Source: an uncultured Cellulomonadaceae bacterium (GTDB lineage Bacteria > Actinomycetota > Actinomycetes > Actinomycetales > Cellulomonadaceae). Taken from it: a DNA stretch of 64,000 nucleotides. Shown here piece after piece: positions 45,208 through 55,529 of the stretch (position 1 is its first letter; every line of letters begins with the position of its first letter). The stretch is taken from NCBI GenBank assembly GCA_947495165.1, contig CANLXM010000001.1:992001-1056000 (forward strand), in the 5' to 3' direction. The translations under genes were made by a program, and so were the position numbers. Under the pieces are notes generated by a model, which was given only the letters and a program-made list of their open reading frames with translations, was not told the DNA's origin and did no database searches.

Positions 45208-46525
45208 CCCCCACGAGCCCTTCCGCCCGGCGCGTCCGGACGAGCCGGCGCCTGCGCCCGCCCCGCCCGAGCCAATCCCGCCCGCGCCCACCCCGCCCGC
45301 GCCCGACGCGCACGCGCACGCGTGGCCCGGCGTGCCGACCGCGGCCGCCGGCCCGGGGGATGCCGCCTACCCGAGCGCGATCGGCCTGCACGGCCTGTGG
45401 GACGACGACGTCGCTCCCGCCAGAGGGCCCGTGCGCCGGCGCCGCGGTGTCGGCGCCGTCGCCACGCTCGGTCTCGTCCTCGTCGCGCTCGCGGCCGGTG
45501 CGCTCGGCGGCGCGGCGTACCCCTACCTGACCCGCGCACAGGTCGTCGAGATCCAGGTGGCGGCGGACACCGAGCGCGCGACGCTCGTCGCAGGCACCGT
45601 CGCCGCGACGGCCGACGACGTGATCCGCTCCGTCGTGTCGCTCGAGGTGCGCGGCCAGACCGGCGTCTCGACGGGATCGGGGTTCGTGCTCAGCGCCGAC
45701 GGCTACATCGTCACCAACAACCACGTGGTGTCGGAGGCCGACGCCGGCGCCGTGGTCACCGTGATCCTGTGGGACGGCAGCGAGCATGTCGGCGAGCTCG
45801 TCGGCCGCACGGTCAACTACGACCTTGCTGTGCTGCGCATCGAGCACGACGAGCTCGACGCGCTCGTCCTCGGCGACTCGGACGCGGTCGTCGTCGGTGA
45901 CGCGGTGATCGCGGTGGGAGCGCCCCTGGGCCTGGACGGGACCGTGACGACCGGTATCGTGAGCGCGAAGAACCGCCCCGTGGTCGCGGGCGGCCAGGCG
46001 GAGCAGGCCTTCATCAACGCCATCCAGACAGATGCCGCCATCAACCCCGGCAACTCCGGGGGCCCGCTCGTCAACGCAGCCGGCGAGGTCATCGGGATCA
46101 ACTCGGCGATCGCCCAGCCGCCGGGACGTGCCGAGGCCACCGGCAGCGTGGGGCTCGGCTTCGCCATCCCGTCGAACCAGGTCCGCCGGACCGCAGCGGA
46201 GCTGATCGAGACGGGCCAGGCCACCTACCCCGTGATCGGGGTGCTGCTCGACACGTCCTACGTCGGTGAGGGCGTCCAGGTCGTCACGGACGACGCGGCA
46301 GCCGACGGTCCTGCCGTGAGCCCGGACGGCCCCGCGGACCGCGCGGGCATCGTGCCGGGTGACGTCATCCTCGCGATCGACGGTCGCCCGGTGACGCAGC
46401 CCGACGAGCTCATCGTCGCGATCCGTGCGAAGGCACCGGGCGACGCCGTGCTGCTGTCGGTGCGCACCGGCGACGGCGACGCCCGCGAGGTTCGCATGGA
46501 CCTGGACGAGGCGGTCAGCAACTGA
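45200..46525 (+). CDS. htrA: Membrane-anchored HtrA/DegP serine protease
   Basis: 441 residues. A Pro/Ala-rich cytoplasmic N-terminus of about 80 residues precedes one membrane segment at 86-107. The trypsin-like domain has the triad H175 (VTNNHVV), D208 (NYDLAVL) and S286 (GNSGGPL). One PDZ domain follows at about 345-435 (DRAGIVPGDVILAIDGRPV). It degrades or refolds damaged envelope proteins and may feed back on the SigE pathway. Start ATG 45200 lies inside the end of rseA. Complete family layout with a single PDZ. Confidence 0.94.
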   Translation: MTDPHEPFRPARPDEPAPAPAPPEPIPPAPTPPAPDAHAHAWPGVPTAAAGPGDAAYPSAIGLHGLWDDDVAPARGPVRRRRGVGAVATLGLVLVALAAGALGGAAYPYLTRAQVVEIQVAADTERATLVAGTVAATADDVIRSVVSLEVRGQTGVSTGSGFVLSADGYIVTNNHVVSEADAGAVVTVILWDGSEHVGELVGRTVNYDLAVLRIEHDELDALVLGDSDAVVVGDAVIAVGAPLGLDGTVTTGIVSAKNRPVVAGGQAEQAFINAIQTDAAINPGNSGGPLVNAAGEVIGINSAIAQPPGRAEATGSVGLGFAIPSNQVRRTAAELIETGQATYPVIGVLLDTSYVGEGVQVVTDDAAADGPAVSPDGPADRAGIVPGDVILAIDGRPVTQPDELIVAIRAKAPGDAVLLSVRTGDGDAREVRMDLDEAVSN

Positions 46526-46564
46526 CGGGCGTGGTCCGCGCGCCGGGCCGCGCAACCGCGCCAG

Positions 46565-46570
46565 TAGGCT
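46565..46570 (+). promoter_or_regulatory. Candidate -10 for leaderless tatB transcript
   Basis: TAGGCT is followed by GAGGGC and ATG. It would give tatB a transcript separate from sigE-rseA-htrA. Confidence 0.5.
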
Positions 46571-46576
46571 GAGGGC

Positions 46577-46951
46577 ATGTTCGGCATCAACGGGGGAGAA
46601 GCCCTCGTCCTGCTGCTCGTGATCGCCCTCGTGGTCGGTCCCGAGCGCCTGCCGCAGTACACCGAACAGCTGGCGAACGGTGCGCGGACCGCCAAGCGGC
46701 TCCTGGCCGACACCAAGGACAAGATGAGCGACCAAGCTCCCGACGTCGACTGGGCGGCGATCGACCCGCGGCGCTACGACCCGCGCAGGATCGTGCGGGA
46801 CGCGCTCCTCGAGGACGACGGCGCGTCGCCCGGTGCCGCCCCTCGCGAGCACGTGACCCCGCGCCCCGGGGCGGCGGCCGGCGCCTCCGCTCCCGCGACC
46901 GCGCACCTCGCTCCTGGTGCGGCCGCCCCCTTCGACGACGAAGCCACCTGA
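46577..46951 (+). CDS. tatB: Sec-independent translocase protein TatB
   Basis: 124 residues. Short periplasmic start MFGINGGE, a membrane helix at about 7-20 (EALVLLLVIALVVGPERLP), the conserved GPERLP hinge, then an amphipathic helix (YTEQLANGARTAKRLLADTK) and a variable Ala/Pro-rich tail. TatB binds Tat signal peptides together with TatC. In Mycobacterium tuberculosis the gene is next to htrA but inverted; here it is co-directional, 51 nt downstream of htrA. TatA versus TatB is decided by the GPERLP pattern and length. Confidence 0.88.
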   Translation: MFGINGGEALVLLLVIALVVGPERLPQYTEQLANGARTAKRLLADTKDKMSDQAPDVDWAAIDPRRYDPRRIVRDALLEDDGASPGAAPREHVTPRPGAAAGASAPATAHLAPGAAAPFDDEAT

Positions 46952-48576
<1,625 letters not shown>

Positions 48577-48632
48577 GTCAGCACCGGCGCGGGCGGCCCC
48601 GCGCGCACCCGTCCCGACCCGAGGAGCAGCTC

Positions 48633-49241
48633 GTGCGACACAGTCCGCGGTACCTGATGGAGGATCCGGACGAGGTGCGGCGCCTCGTCGAGCGGCACCC
48701 CTGGGCGACGTTCGTCAGCGCGACCAGCGCGGGCCTCGTCGCTTCGCACTATCCGGTGCTCCTGGACGACTCCGGCCCGGAGCTCGCGATCCTGAGCCAC
48801 TTCGGTCGTCCGGACGACGAGCTGCACGAGCTCGGCCAGCACCAGGTGCTCGTGATCGTCCAGGGCCCGCACGACTACGTCTCGCCGAGCTGGTACGCCC
48901 CGGGCGAGGTCATCCCGACATGGAACCACGTCACCGCGCACCTCTACGGGACCCCCGTGCTCCTCGACGAGAAGGAGAACTACGCGGTGCTGGCCCGGCT
49001 GACGGACCACTTCGAGCGGCACCACCCGGGCGGCAGGTCGCTCGCCGACGACGAGGCCCGCACGCGCCGCGTCGCCCGAGGCACCGTCGGCCTGCGGATG
49101 CGCGTCGATCGCTTCGACGCCCGAGCGAAGCTGAGCCAGGACAAGCCTGCTGCCACGCGCGCCGACGTGATCGCACACCTGGCCGGCACCAACCCCGCGC
49201 TCGCCGACGAGATGCGCAGGCACCCGGGCGCCGACGCGTGA
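48633..49241 (+). CDS. PaiB-like FMN-binding protein
   Basis: 202 residues from a GTG with GAGGAG about 6-7 nt upstream. HPWATFVSATSAGLVASHYP near the start, HFGRPDDELHEL, VIVQGPHDYVSPSWY and PTWNHVTAHLYG match the PaiB family, a split-barrel FMN-binding fold named after a Bacillus negative regulator of sporulation and proteases. Direct DNA binding is not established, so 'FMN-binding' is the safer name. A perfect hairpin follows before the convergent sdhB. Confidence 0.88.
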   Translation: MRHSPRYLMEDPDEVRRLVERHPWATFVSATSAGLVASHYPVLLDDSGPELAILSHFGRPDDELHELGQHQVLVIVQGPHDYVSPSWYAPGEVIPTWNHVTAHLYGTPVLLDEKENYAVLARLTDHFERHHPGGRSLADDEARTRRVARGTVGLRMRVDRFDARAKLSQDKPAATRADVIAHLAGTNPALADEMRRHPGADA

Positions 49242-49250
49242 CCAGCGCGA

Positions 49251-49287
49251 CGAAGCCCGCGCCGTCGAGGTGACCGTGCGGGCTTCG
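49251..49287. terminator. Hairpin between convergent PaiB-like gene and sdhB
   Basis: CGAAGCCCGC (49251-49260) and GCGGGCTTCG (49278-49287) are perfect 10-bp arms around a 17-nt loop, in the 65-nt gap between two stops. It can serve both strands. Confidence 0.6.
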
Positions 49288-49306
49288 CTGCTGCTCAGGA
49301 CCTGCG

Positions 49307-50071
49307 TCAGAAGGCGCGGGTGATCATCGCCCGCTTGACCTCCTGGATGGCCTTGGTGACCTCGATGCCGCGCGGGCAGGCCTCGGTGCAGTTGAAGGCC
49401 GTGCGGCAGCGCCACACGCCCTCCTTGTCGTTCAGGATCTCCAGGCGCTGCGTGGCGCCGTCGTCGCGGCTGTCGAAGATGAACCGGTGCGCGTTGACGA
49501 TCGCCGCCGGGCCGAAGTACTGACCGTCGGTCCAGAACACGGGGCACGACGTCGTGCACGCGGCGCACAGGATGCACTTGGTGGTGTCGTCGAACCGCTC
49601 GCGCTGCTCGGCGGACTGCAGGCGCTCCTGCGAGGGCGCGTTCCCCGAGGTGATCAGGAACGGCATGATCTCGCGGTACGACGCGAAGAACGGCTCCATG
49701 TCGACGACGAGGTCCTTGATGACCGGCAGGCCCTTGATGGGCTCGACGGTGATCGGCTTGCCCGGGTTGAGGTCCTTGAGCAGGGCCTTGCAGGCGAGCC
49801 GGTTGCGGCCGTTGATGCGCATCGCGTCGGAGCCGCAGATCCCGTGGGCGCACGAGCGGCGGAACGTGAGCGAGCCGTCGGTCTCCCACTTGATCTTGTG
49901 GAGGGCGTCGAGCACGCGGTCGGTCGCCAGCATGGTCAGCTGGTGGTCCTCCCAGTACGACTCTTCGCCGTGGGTCGACTCGGGCAGGTAGCGACGCACG
50001 CGCAGCGTGATGTCGAAGGTCGGGATCGCGCCGGCCGCCTCGGCGGTCCGGTCCTCGGTTGTGGCAGTCAT
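49307..50071 (-). CDS. sdhB: Succinate dehydrogenase iron-sulfur subunit
   Basis: 254 residues. [2Fe-2S] ligands C74, C79, D82 (CGSD) and C94; [4Fe-4S] ligands C166, C169, C172; [3Fe-4S] ligands C176, C222, C228, with C232 in the second CxxxC-P group. Asp in place of the third cysteine of the first cluster also occurs in E. coli SdhB. It passes electrons from SdhA to the membrane subunits. The ATG overlaps the sdhA stop (TGATG). It is the last gene of the sdhCDAB operon. Confidence 0.96.
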   Translation of the reverse strand: MTATTEDRTAEAAGAIPTFDITLRVRRYLPESTHGEESYWEDHQLTMLATDRVLDALHKIKWETDGSLTFRRSCAHGICGSDAMRINGRNRLACKALLKDLNPGKPITVEPIKGLPVIKDLVVDMEPFFASYREIMPFLITSGNAPSQERLQSAEQRERFDDTTKCILCAACTTSCPVFWTDGQYFGPAAIVNAHRFIFDSRDDGATQRLEILNDKEGVWRCRTAFNCTEACPRGIEVTKAIQEVKRAMITRAF

Positions 50072-51873
50072 CAGTACTTACGCTCCATCGGCTGATAGCG
50101 GGTCACCACGACCGGCTTGGTGTCGAGCCGGGTCTCGTGCGGCGGGATGCCGGCCGCGTCGACGTCGGTGCCGTCGGTGCGGCGGCGGTAGGCCATCGTG
50201 TGCGTCATGAACCCGGCGTCGTCGCGCTCGGGGAAGTCCTCGCGGAAGTGCCCGCCCCGCGACTCCTCGCGCGAGAGGGCCCCGACGACGACGACCTCGG
50301 CGATGTCGAGCAGGAACCCGAGCTCGACGGCCTCGAGGAGGTCGGTGTTGAACATCTTGCCCTTGTCCTGGACGCTGACGCGCGAGAAGCGCTCCTGCAG
50401 ACCGTGGATCACGGCAAGCGTCTCGTTCAGCGAGTCCGCCGTGCGGAACACCTGGGCTCCGCGGTCCATCGACTCCTGGAGCTCACGGCGCAGGTCTGCG
50501 ACACGCTCGCCGTCGGGTCGCTGGCGCATCGCCTCGAGCTGGGCGACCACGGCCGCCGTCGCGTGCTCCGGCATCTCGACGATCGTCGCGCCCGCGGCGT
50601 ACTCGGCCGCGGCCACGCCGGCGCGCTTGCCGAAGACGTTGATGTCGAGGAGCGAGTTGGTGCCGAGGCGGTTCGAGCCGTGCACGCTGACGCACGCGAC
50701 CTCGCCGGCTGCGAACAGGCCCTTGACGACGTCGGTGTTGTTCCGCAGCACCTCGGTCGTGATGTTGGTCGGCACGCCACCCATCGCGTAGTGCGCGGTC
50801 GGGTACACGGGCACGGGCTCGGTGTATGGCTCGATGCCGAGGTACGTGCGCGCGAACTCGGTGATGTCCGGGAGCTTGGCGTCGATGTGCGCGGGCTCGA
50901 GGTGCGTGAGGTCGAGCAGGACGTAGTCCTTGTTCGGCCCGGCGCCCCGGCCCTCGCGGACCTCGTTGGCCATCGACCGAGCGACGATGTCGCGGGGAGC
51001 GAGGTCCTTGATGGTGGGGGCGTAGCGCTCCATGAAGCGCTCGCCGTCGCCGTTGCGGAGGATCCCGCCCTCACCGCGGGCGGCCTCCGACAGCAGGATG
51101 CCGAGCCCGGCGAGGCCCGTCGGGTGGAACTGGAAGAACTCCATGTCCTCGAGCGGGAGGCCGCGCCGCAGCGCGAGAGCCATGCCGTCGCCCGTGAGGG
51201 TGTGCGCGTTGGACGTCGTCTTGAAGATCTTGCCGGCACCGCCGGTGGCCAGCACGACCGACTTGGCGCGGAAGACGTGGATCTCGCCCGAGGCGAGGTC
51301 GTAGGCGACGACGCCCGCGACGGCGACCTCCTCGCCCTCCGGGACGTCCTCGATCGCGAGGTCCTTGTCCAGGATGAGGTCGAGCACGTAGAACTCGTTG
51401 AAGAACTCCACGTCCTGCTTCACGCAGTTCTGGTAGAGCGTCTGCAGGATCATGTGCCCGGTGCGGTCCGCGGCGTAGCAGGAGCGGCGGACCGCGGCCT
51501 CGCCGTGGTTGCGGGTGTGCCCGCCGAAGCGACGCTGGTCGATCTTGCCCTCGGGCGTGCGGTTGAACGGCAGGCCCATCTTCTCGAGGTCGAGGACGGC
51601 GTCGATCGCCTCCTTCGCCATGACCTCGGCGGCGTCCTGGTCGACCAGGTAGTCACCGCCCTTGACCGTGTCGAACGTGTGCCACTCCCAGTTGTCCTCC
51701 TCGACGTTCGCGAGGGCGGCGCACATGCCGCCCTGCGCCGCGCCCGTGTGGGAGCGCGTCGGGTACAGCTTGGAGATCACGGCGGTGCGGGCGCGCGTCG
51801 AGGACTCGAGCGCCGCGCGCATCCCTGCGCCGCCGGCGCCGACGATGATGACGTCGTACTGGTGGGTCTGCAT
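50071..51873 (-). CDS. sdhA: Succinate dehydrogenase flavoprotein subunit
   Basis: 600 residues. The FAD dinucleotide-binding turn GAGGAG is at 12-17, and H42 in SHTGAAQGG is the expected site of covalent FAD linkage. [20 protein letters not shown] and [14 protein letters not shown] are substrate-site and capping regions of SdhA/FrdA. It oxidises succinate to fumarate in the TCA cycle. The gene is co-directional with sdhD (34-nt gap) and overlaps sdhB by one base. Confidence 0.97.
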   Translation of the reverse strand: MQTHQYDVIIVGAGGAGMRAALESSTRARTAVISKLYPTRSHTGAAQGGMCAALANVEEDNWEWHTFDTVKGGDYLVDQDAAEVMAKEAIDAVLDLEKMGLPFNRTPEGKIDQRRFGGHTRNHGEAAVRRSCYAADRTGHMILQTLYQNCVKQDVEFFNEFYVLDLILDKDLAIEDVPEGEEVAVAGVVAYDLASGEIHVFRAKSVVLATGGAGKIFKTTSNAHTLTGDGMALALRRGLPLEDMEFFQFHPTGLAGLGILLSEAARGEGGILRNGDGERFMERYAPTIKDLAPRDIVARSMANEVREGRGAGPNKDYVLLDLTHLEPAHIDAKLPDITEFARTYLGIEPYTEPVPVYPTAHYAMGGVPTNITTEVLRNNTDVVKGLFAAGEVACVSVHGSNRLGTNSLLDINVFGKRAGVAAAEYAAGATIVEMPEHATAAVVAQLEAMRQRPDGERVADLRRELQESMDRGAQVFRTADSLNETLAVIHGLQERFSRVSVQDKGKMFNTDLLEAVELGFLLDIAEVVVVGALSREESRGGHFREDFPERDDAGFMTHTMAYRRRTDGTDVDAAGIPPHETRLDTKPVVVTRYQPMERKY

Positions 51874-51907
51874 CGGGGTCGATGCCTCCTGGGCGTAGGT
51901 GGGTAGG

Positions 51908-52354
51908 TCAGGCGGGGCAGAAGGACGCGAGCAGCTCGCGCGGGGCGTCCGTGGGGCACGGGTCGAACGTGAAGATCACGAGCGTGCCGAGGACCACGAC
52001 GATCGTGTACGCCGTGTAGAGCGCGATCTTCAGGACGCCGCGGGTGACGTCGCGCTCGGCGTAGTCGTTGATGATCGTGCGCACGCCGATCGTGCCGTGG
52101 GTCATGGCGAGCCAGAGCATCAGCAGGTCCCACATCTGCCACAGCGGGGAGGCCCACTTGCCGCCGACGAAGGCGAAGTCGATCGCGCTGATGCCCTCGC
52201 CCGAGACGAGGTTCATGAACAGGTGACCGAAGATCAGGAGGACCAGGAGCACGCCGGAGGCGCGCATGAAGATCCAGCCGTAGAGCTCGAAGTTCGAGCG
52301 GCTGGTCTTGCGGCGGGCGTACGGGGAGCGGGGCGCCGGGATGGTGGTGGTCAT
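51908..52354 (-). CDS. sdhD: Succinate dehydrogenase membrane anchor subunit
   Basis: 148 residues with three membrane segments: about 32-50 ([19 protein letters not shown]), 70-90 and 112-132. H44 and H86 (THGTIGVR) are likely heme ligands. The ATG at 52354 has GGAGG 9 nt upstream within the end of sdhC; only 5 nt separate the two genes. With SdhC it anchors SdhAB and reduces the quinone, probably menaquinone in this group. Confidence 0.88.
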   Translation of the reverse strand: MTTTIPAPRSPYARRKTSRSNFELYGWIFMRASGVLLVLLIFGHLFMNLVSGEGISAIDFAFVGGKWASPLWQMWDLLMLWLAMTHGTIGVRTIINDYAERDVTRGVLKIALYTAYTIVVVLGTLVIFTFDPCPTDAPRELLASFCPA

Positions 52355-52359
52355 CGTCG

Positions 52360-52737
52360 TCAGCCTCCGAAGACGTGGGACAGGTGACGGGGCGCGAAGC
52401 CGGCCATCGTCACGACGAACAGGCCGATGACGATCCAGAGCATCGTGCGCTGGTAGCGCGGGCCCTTGAACCAGAAGTCGACCGCGATGATCCGCAGCCC
52501 GTTGAAGGCGTGGAACACGATGGCGGCGACGAGCCCCAGCTCGCCGATCCCCATGACGGGGTTCTGGTAGGTGCCGATGACCGCGTTGTAGGCCTCGGGC
52601 GAGACCCGGACCAGGGCGGTGTCCAGCACGTGCACGAGCAGGAAGAAGAAGATGGCGACACCGGTCACGCGGTGCGCGACCCAGGACCACATGCCTTCAC
52701 GGCCGCGGTACAAGGTGCCTGCGGGGGCCTTGGGCAC
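52360..52737 (-). CDS. sdhC: Succinate dehydrogenase cytochrome b556 subunit
   Basis: 125 residues from a GTG with a perfect AGGAGG 8 nt ahead on the minus strand; 42 in-frame upstream codons are Arg/Pro-rich and not family-like. YRGREGMWSWVAHRVTGVAI is the conserved SdhC entry, with H22, H36 and H76 in membrane helices as heme and quinone-site candidates. Three membrane segments are visible. It leads the sdhCDAB operon; upstream lie a TACAGT -10 candidate and a CRP-type box. Confidence 0.9.
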   Translation of the reverse strand: MPKAPAGTLYRGREGMWSWVAHRVTGVAIFFFLLVHVLDTALVRVSPEAYNAVIGTYQNPVMGIGELGLVAAIVFHAFNGLRIIAVDFWFKGPRYQRTMLWIVIGLFVVTMAGFAPRHLSHVFGG

Positions 52738-52818
52738 GTCGGGAGCCTCCTGTGGCAGTTCGTGCGGTGGACGTCGTCGTCCCTGGCTGACCGGCGGCTT
52801 GCCCGGCCTCAGGCTCCC

Positions 52819-52824
52819 ACTGTA
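52819..52824 (-). promoter_or_regulatory. Candidate -10 of the sdh operon
   Basis: On the minus strand TACAGT fits TANNNT and would start transcription near 52812, about 75 nt before sdhC. No -35 match is visible, consistent with a promoter that depends on an activator. Confidence 0.4.
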
Positions 52825-52884
52825 GTGACTTTGTGTCCGGAAGCCGGACGGAGCAGGGGTCATGACGGCCCGTCAGCATCAGAT

Positions 52885-52900
52885 TGTGACAGATCCCACA
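52885..52900. promoter_or_regulatory. CRP/GlxR-type operator between sdhC and manC
   Basis: TGTGACAGATCCCACA matches TGTGA-N6-TCACA with a single T-to-C change. Its centre lies about 80 nt upstream of the predicted sdh start point and about 47 nt upstream of the predicted manC start. GlxR is known to bind at sdhCAB in Corynebacterium glutamicum. Confidence 0.55.
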
Positions 52901-52926
52901 TGCCGAGCAGGCCTTTTGCCCCTCGC

Positions 52927-52932
52927 TAGGAT
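52927..52932 (+). promoter_or_regulatory. Candidate -10 for leaderless manC transcript
   Basis: TAGGAT is followed by GGCGCTC (7 nt) and the ATG at 52940. There is no Shine-Dalgarno. Confidence 0.5.
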
Positions 52933-52939
52933 GGCGCTC

Positions 52940-54064
52940 ATGAGCCCCCTCGACGCGCCCGTGCCGGACTTCTACGCCGTCATCCCGGCCGGAGGGGCGG
53001 GGACCCGGCTGTGGCCGTTGTCACGGAGCCGGAGCCCCAAGTTCCTGCACGACCTCACGGGATCGGGCCGCACCCTGCTGCAGGCCACCGTCGACCGTCT
53101 CGCCGCGGTCGCCCCCGCCGACCAGGTCCTGGTCGTCACGGGCGGCAGCCACGTCGCGGCCGTGGCGGAGCAGCTGCCCGGCGTCGCCGCCGACAACGTG
53201 CTGGCCGAGCCCTCACCGCGCGACTCGATGGCCGCGATCGGGCTCGCCGCCGCCGTGCTGCACGCGCGCCACGGCGACGTCGTGCTCGGCTCGTTCGCCG
53301 CGGACCAGGTGATCACGAGCACCCCGACCTTCGTCCGCGCGGTGCGCGAGGGCATCGCGGCAGCGCGTGCCGGCTACGTGACGACGATCGGGATCGCGGC
53401 CTCGCGCCCGTCCGTCGCCTTCGGCTACGTGCGCTCGGGGGAGCCGCTCGGGATCGAGGGGGCCCCGAGCGTGCGGACGGTCCTCGGCTTCACGGAGAAG
53501 CCCGACGCCGCGACTGCCCGCGAGTACCTGGCGACCGGCGAGTACCGCTGGAACGCCGGGATGTTCCTGGCCCGCACCGGCGTGCTGCTCGAGCACCTCG
53601 AGCGCGAGCACCCTGACCTCGCCGCCGGGCTGCGCACGATCGCCCTCGCCTGGGACACGCCGCAGCGCGACGAGGTCCTGGCCGCGGTCTGGCCGACGCT
53701 CGACAAGATCGCGATCGATCACGCCATCGCCGAGCCCGTCGCGGCGCGCGGGGGAGTCGCGATGGTGCCGGGGGACTTCGGCTGGGACGACGTCGGCGAC
53801 TTCAACTCTCTCGCGGGTCTCCTGCCGGCGGTCGACGACCGCGGCTCGAAGGTGCTGGGGGAGGCCGACCGCGTCGTGCGGCTCGACAGCGCAGGCTCGG
53901 TCGTGATCCCCGCGGGAGGTCGCACCGTGACGATCCTCGGCCTCGACGACGTCGTCGTCGTCGACACCCCGGACGCCCTCCTGGTGACCACCCGCGCTCG
54001 CGCGCAGCAGGTCAAGTCGATCGTGGACGCGGTGCGCGAGCGCGGCCTCGACGACCTCCTGTGA
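52940..54064 (+). CDS. manC: Mannose-1-phosphate guanylyltransferase
   Basis: 374-residue nucleotidyltransferase making GDP-mannose for glycolipids and cell-envelope glycans. GGAGTRLWPLSR at 18-29 is the GTP-binding signature, PKF stands where many enzymes have PKQ, and FTEKPD and GYRW-like EYRWNAGMFL follow. There is no C-terminal phosphomannose isomerase domain, as expected for the short form. An ATG 9 nt upstream overlaps the -10, so I use 52940. The stop overlaps the amidohydrolase GTG (GTGA). Confidence 0.92.
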   Translation: MSPLDAPVPDFYAVIPAGGAGTRLWPLSRSRSPKFLHDLTGSGRTLLQATVDRLAAVAPADQVLVVTGGSHVAAVAEQLPGVAADNVLAEPSPRDSMAAIGLAAAVLHARHGDVVLGSFAADQVITSTPTFVRAVREGIAAARAGYVTTIGIAASRPSVAFGYVRSGEPLGIEGAPSVRTVLGFTEKPDAATAREYLATGEYRWNAGMFLARTGVLLEHLEREHPDLAAGLRTIALAWDTPQRDEVLAAVWPTLDKIAIDHAIAEPVAARGGVAMVPGDFGWDDVGDFNSLAGLLPAVDDRGSKVLGEADRVVRLDSAGSVVIPAGGRTVTILGLDDVVVVDTPDALLVTTRARAQQVKSIVDAVRERGLDDLL

Positions 54065-55284
54065 GCGGGCCCGTCTCGGTCGCGGCGCGCATCGCCGAGA
54101 TCGCGAGCGAGCTCGACGCCGAGGTCGTCGAGCTGCGCCGCGACCTGCACGCCCACCCCGAGCTCGCGCGCGCCGAGGTGCGCACCACGCGGGTGGTCGC
54201 CGAGCGCCTGCGGGCGGGCGGCCTCGCGCCCCGGCTGCTGCCTGGCACGGGTCTCGTGTGCGACCTCGGCGTGCGCGGCGCGTCGGACACCCGGCGGCGG
54301 GTCGCGCTCCGCGCCGACCTCGATGCCCTGCCCGTGCAGGAGACCACCGGTCTGCCGTACGCGTCGACCCAGCCGGGGGTCGCGCACGCGTGCGGCCACG
54401 ACCTGCACACAGCGATGCTCGTGGGTGCGGGCCTCGTGCTCGGCCGCCTCGAGGCCGAAGGCTTGCTGCCCGCGCCGGTGCGCCTCGTGTTCCAGCCCGC
54501 GGAGGAGGTCCAGCCCGGCGGGGCGACCGACCTCATCGCCGCGGGAGTCATGGACGGCGTCGACCGCATCTTCGCCCTGCACTGCGACCCCAAGCTCGAC
54601 GTCGGCCACGTCGGCACGCGCATCGGACCCATCACGTCGGCGTCGGACGAGGTGACCGTGACGCTCAGCTCACGGGGCGGCCACACGTCGCGTCCGCACC
54701 TGACCGGCGACCTCGTCTTCACGATGGGGCAGGTCATCACCCAGGTCCCGGCGATCCTCGGGCGCAGGCTCGACCCGCGGTCGGGCGTCAACCTCACCTG
54801 GGGAGCGGTGTCCGCGGGCCGGGCGCACAACGCGATCCCGGCCATCGGGACCCTGCGCGGCACGCTGCGCTGCCTCGACGTGCGCGCCTGGTCCCACGCC
54901 GTCGGCGTGCTCCAGGAGGCCGTCCGTCAGGTGGTCGCGCCCTACGACGTCGAGGTCGAGGTCCAGCACACCCGTGGCGTGCCCCCGGTCGAGAACGACG
55001 CCGCCTGCACGGCCGAGCTCGAGGCGGCGGCGCACGACGTGCTGGGCCCCGGGGCGGTCACCCTCACCGAGCAGTCTCTCGGTGGCGAGGACTTCGCGTG
55101 GTACCTGACGAAGGTCCACGGCGCGATGGGCCGGCTCGGCACCCGGACGCCCGGAGCGCGGACCTTCGACATCCATCAGGGTGACTACCGGGCCGACGAG
55201 CGCGCCCTCGGGGTCGGGATGCGCGTGCTCGCGCGCGTCGGTGCGGGAGAGCAGTCCGAGACCGGCGCCCACCCGCGCGCCTAA
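54061..55284 (+). CDS. M20-family amidohydrolase
   Basis: 407 residues of the aminoacylase/hippurate hydrolase group. DLHAHPEL at the start, ALRADLDALPV, HACGHDLHTAML (C111, H113, H116) and QPAEEVQPGG (E148, E149) supply the di-metal site; HCDPKLDVG and GGEDFAWY complete it. It cleaves N-acyl amino acids or peptides; the exact substrate is unknown. Mycobacterial AmiA/AmiB lie in a comparable neighbourhood near nucleoside salvage genes. It is coupled to manC by a GTGA overlap. Confidence 0.9.
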   Translation: MSGPVSVAARIAEIASELDAEVVELRRDLHAHPELARAEVRTTRVVAERLRAGGLAPRLLPGTGLVCDLGVRGASDTRRRVALRADLDALPVQETTGLPYASTQPGVAHACGHDLHTAMLVGAGLVLGRLEAEGLLPAPVRLVFQPAEEVQPGGATDLIAAGVMDGVDRIFALHCDPKLDVGHVGTRIGPITSASDEVTVTLSSRGGHTSRPHLTGDLVFTMGQVITQVPAILGRRLDPRSGVNLTWGAVSAGRAHNAIPAIGTLRGTLRCLDVRAWSHAVGVLQEAVRQVVAPYDVEVEVQHTRGVPPVENDAACTAELEAAAHDVLGPGAVTLTEQSLGGEDFAWYLTKVHGAMGRLGTRTPGARTFDIHQGDYRADERALGVGMRVLARVGAGEQSETGAHPRA

Positions 55285-55285
55285 G

Positions 55286-55335
55286 CACTCCCGAGCCCTC
55301 TCGGCACCCCGGCGTCCGCGCCTCGGACGGGAGTG
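55286..55335. terminator. Inverted repeat after the amidohydrolase gene
   Basis: CACTCCCG (55286-55293) and CGGGAGTG (55328-55335) enclose a smaller GTCCG/CGGAC hairpin (55314-55328). The 245-bp gap to the next gene also holds the putative promoter; I see no other feature in it. Confidence 0.38.
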
Positions 55336-55420
55336 TCCTAGGCGTGACACGTCTGGTGACGACTCCATAACGAAGGCCCTAGAAAGGCCCCGGTTTACCT
55401 GGACGACACTTGGCGCTGAG

Positions 55421-55426
55421 TACAGT
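55421..55426 (+). promoter_or_regulatory. Candidate -10 of the nucleoside uptake operon
   Basis: TACAGT fits TANNNT and is identical to the hexamers before sdhC and fdxA. It implies a leader of roughly 95 nt before the GTG of the BMP lipoprotein. The -35 region lacks a match. Confidence 0.35.
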
Positions 55427-55529
55427 AGCCAGTCCGATGGGCGTCCAGCCCTGACACGGGCCGCGCGACGGCGCACGGTCCGCCCGGAACCGCGGGCGCG
55501 CAGCCCGTACAGCCGAGTAGGAGAACTCA

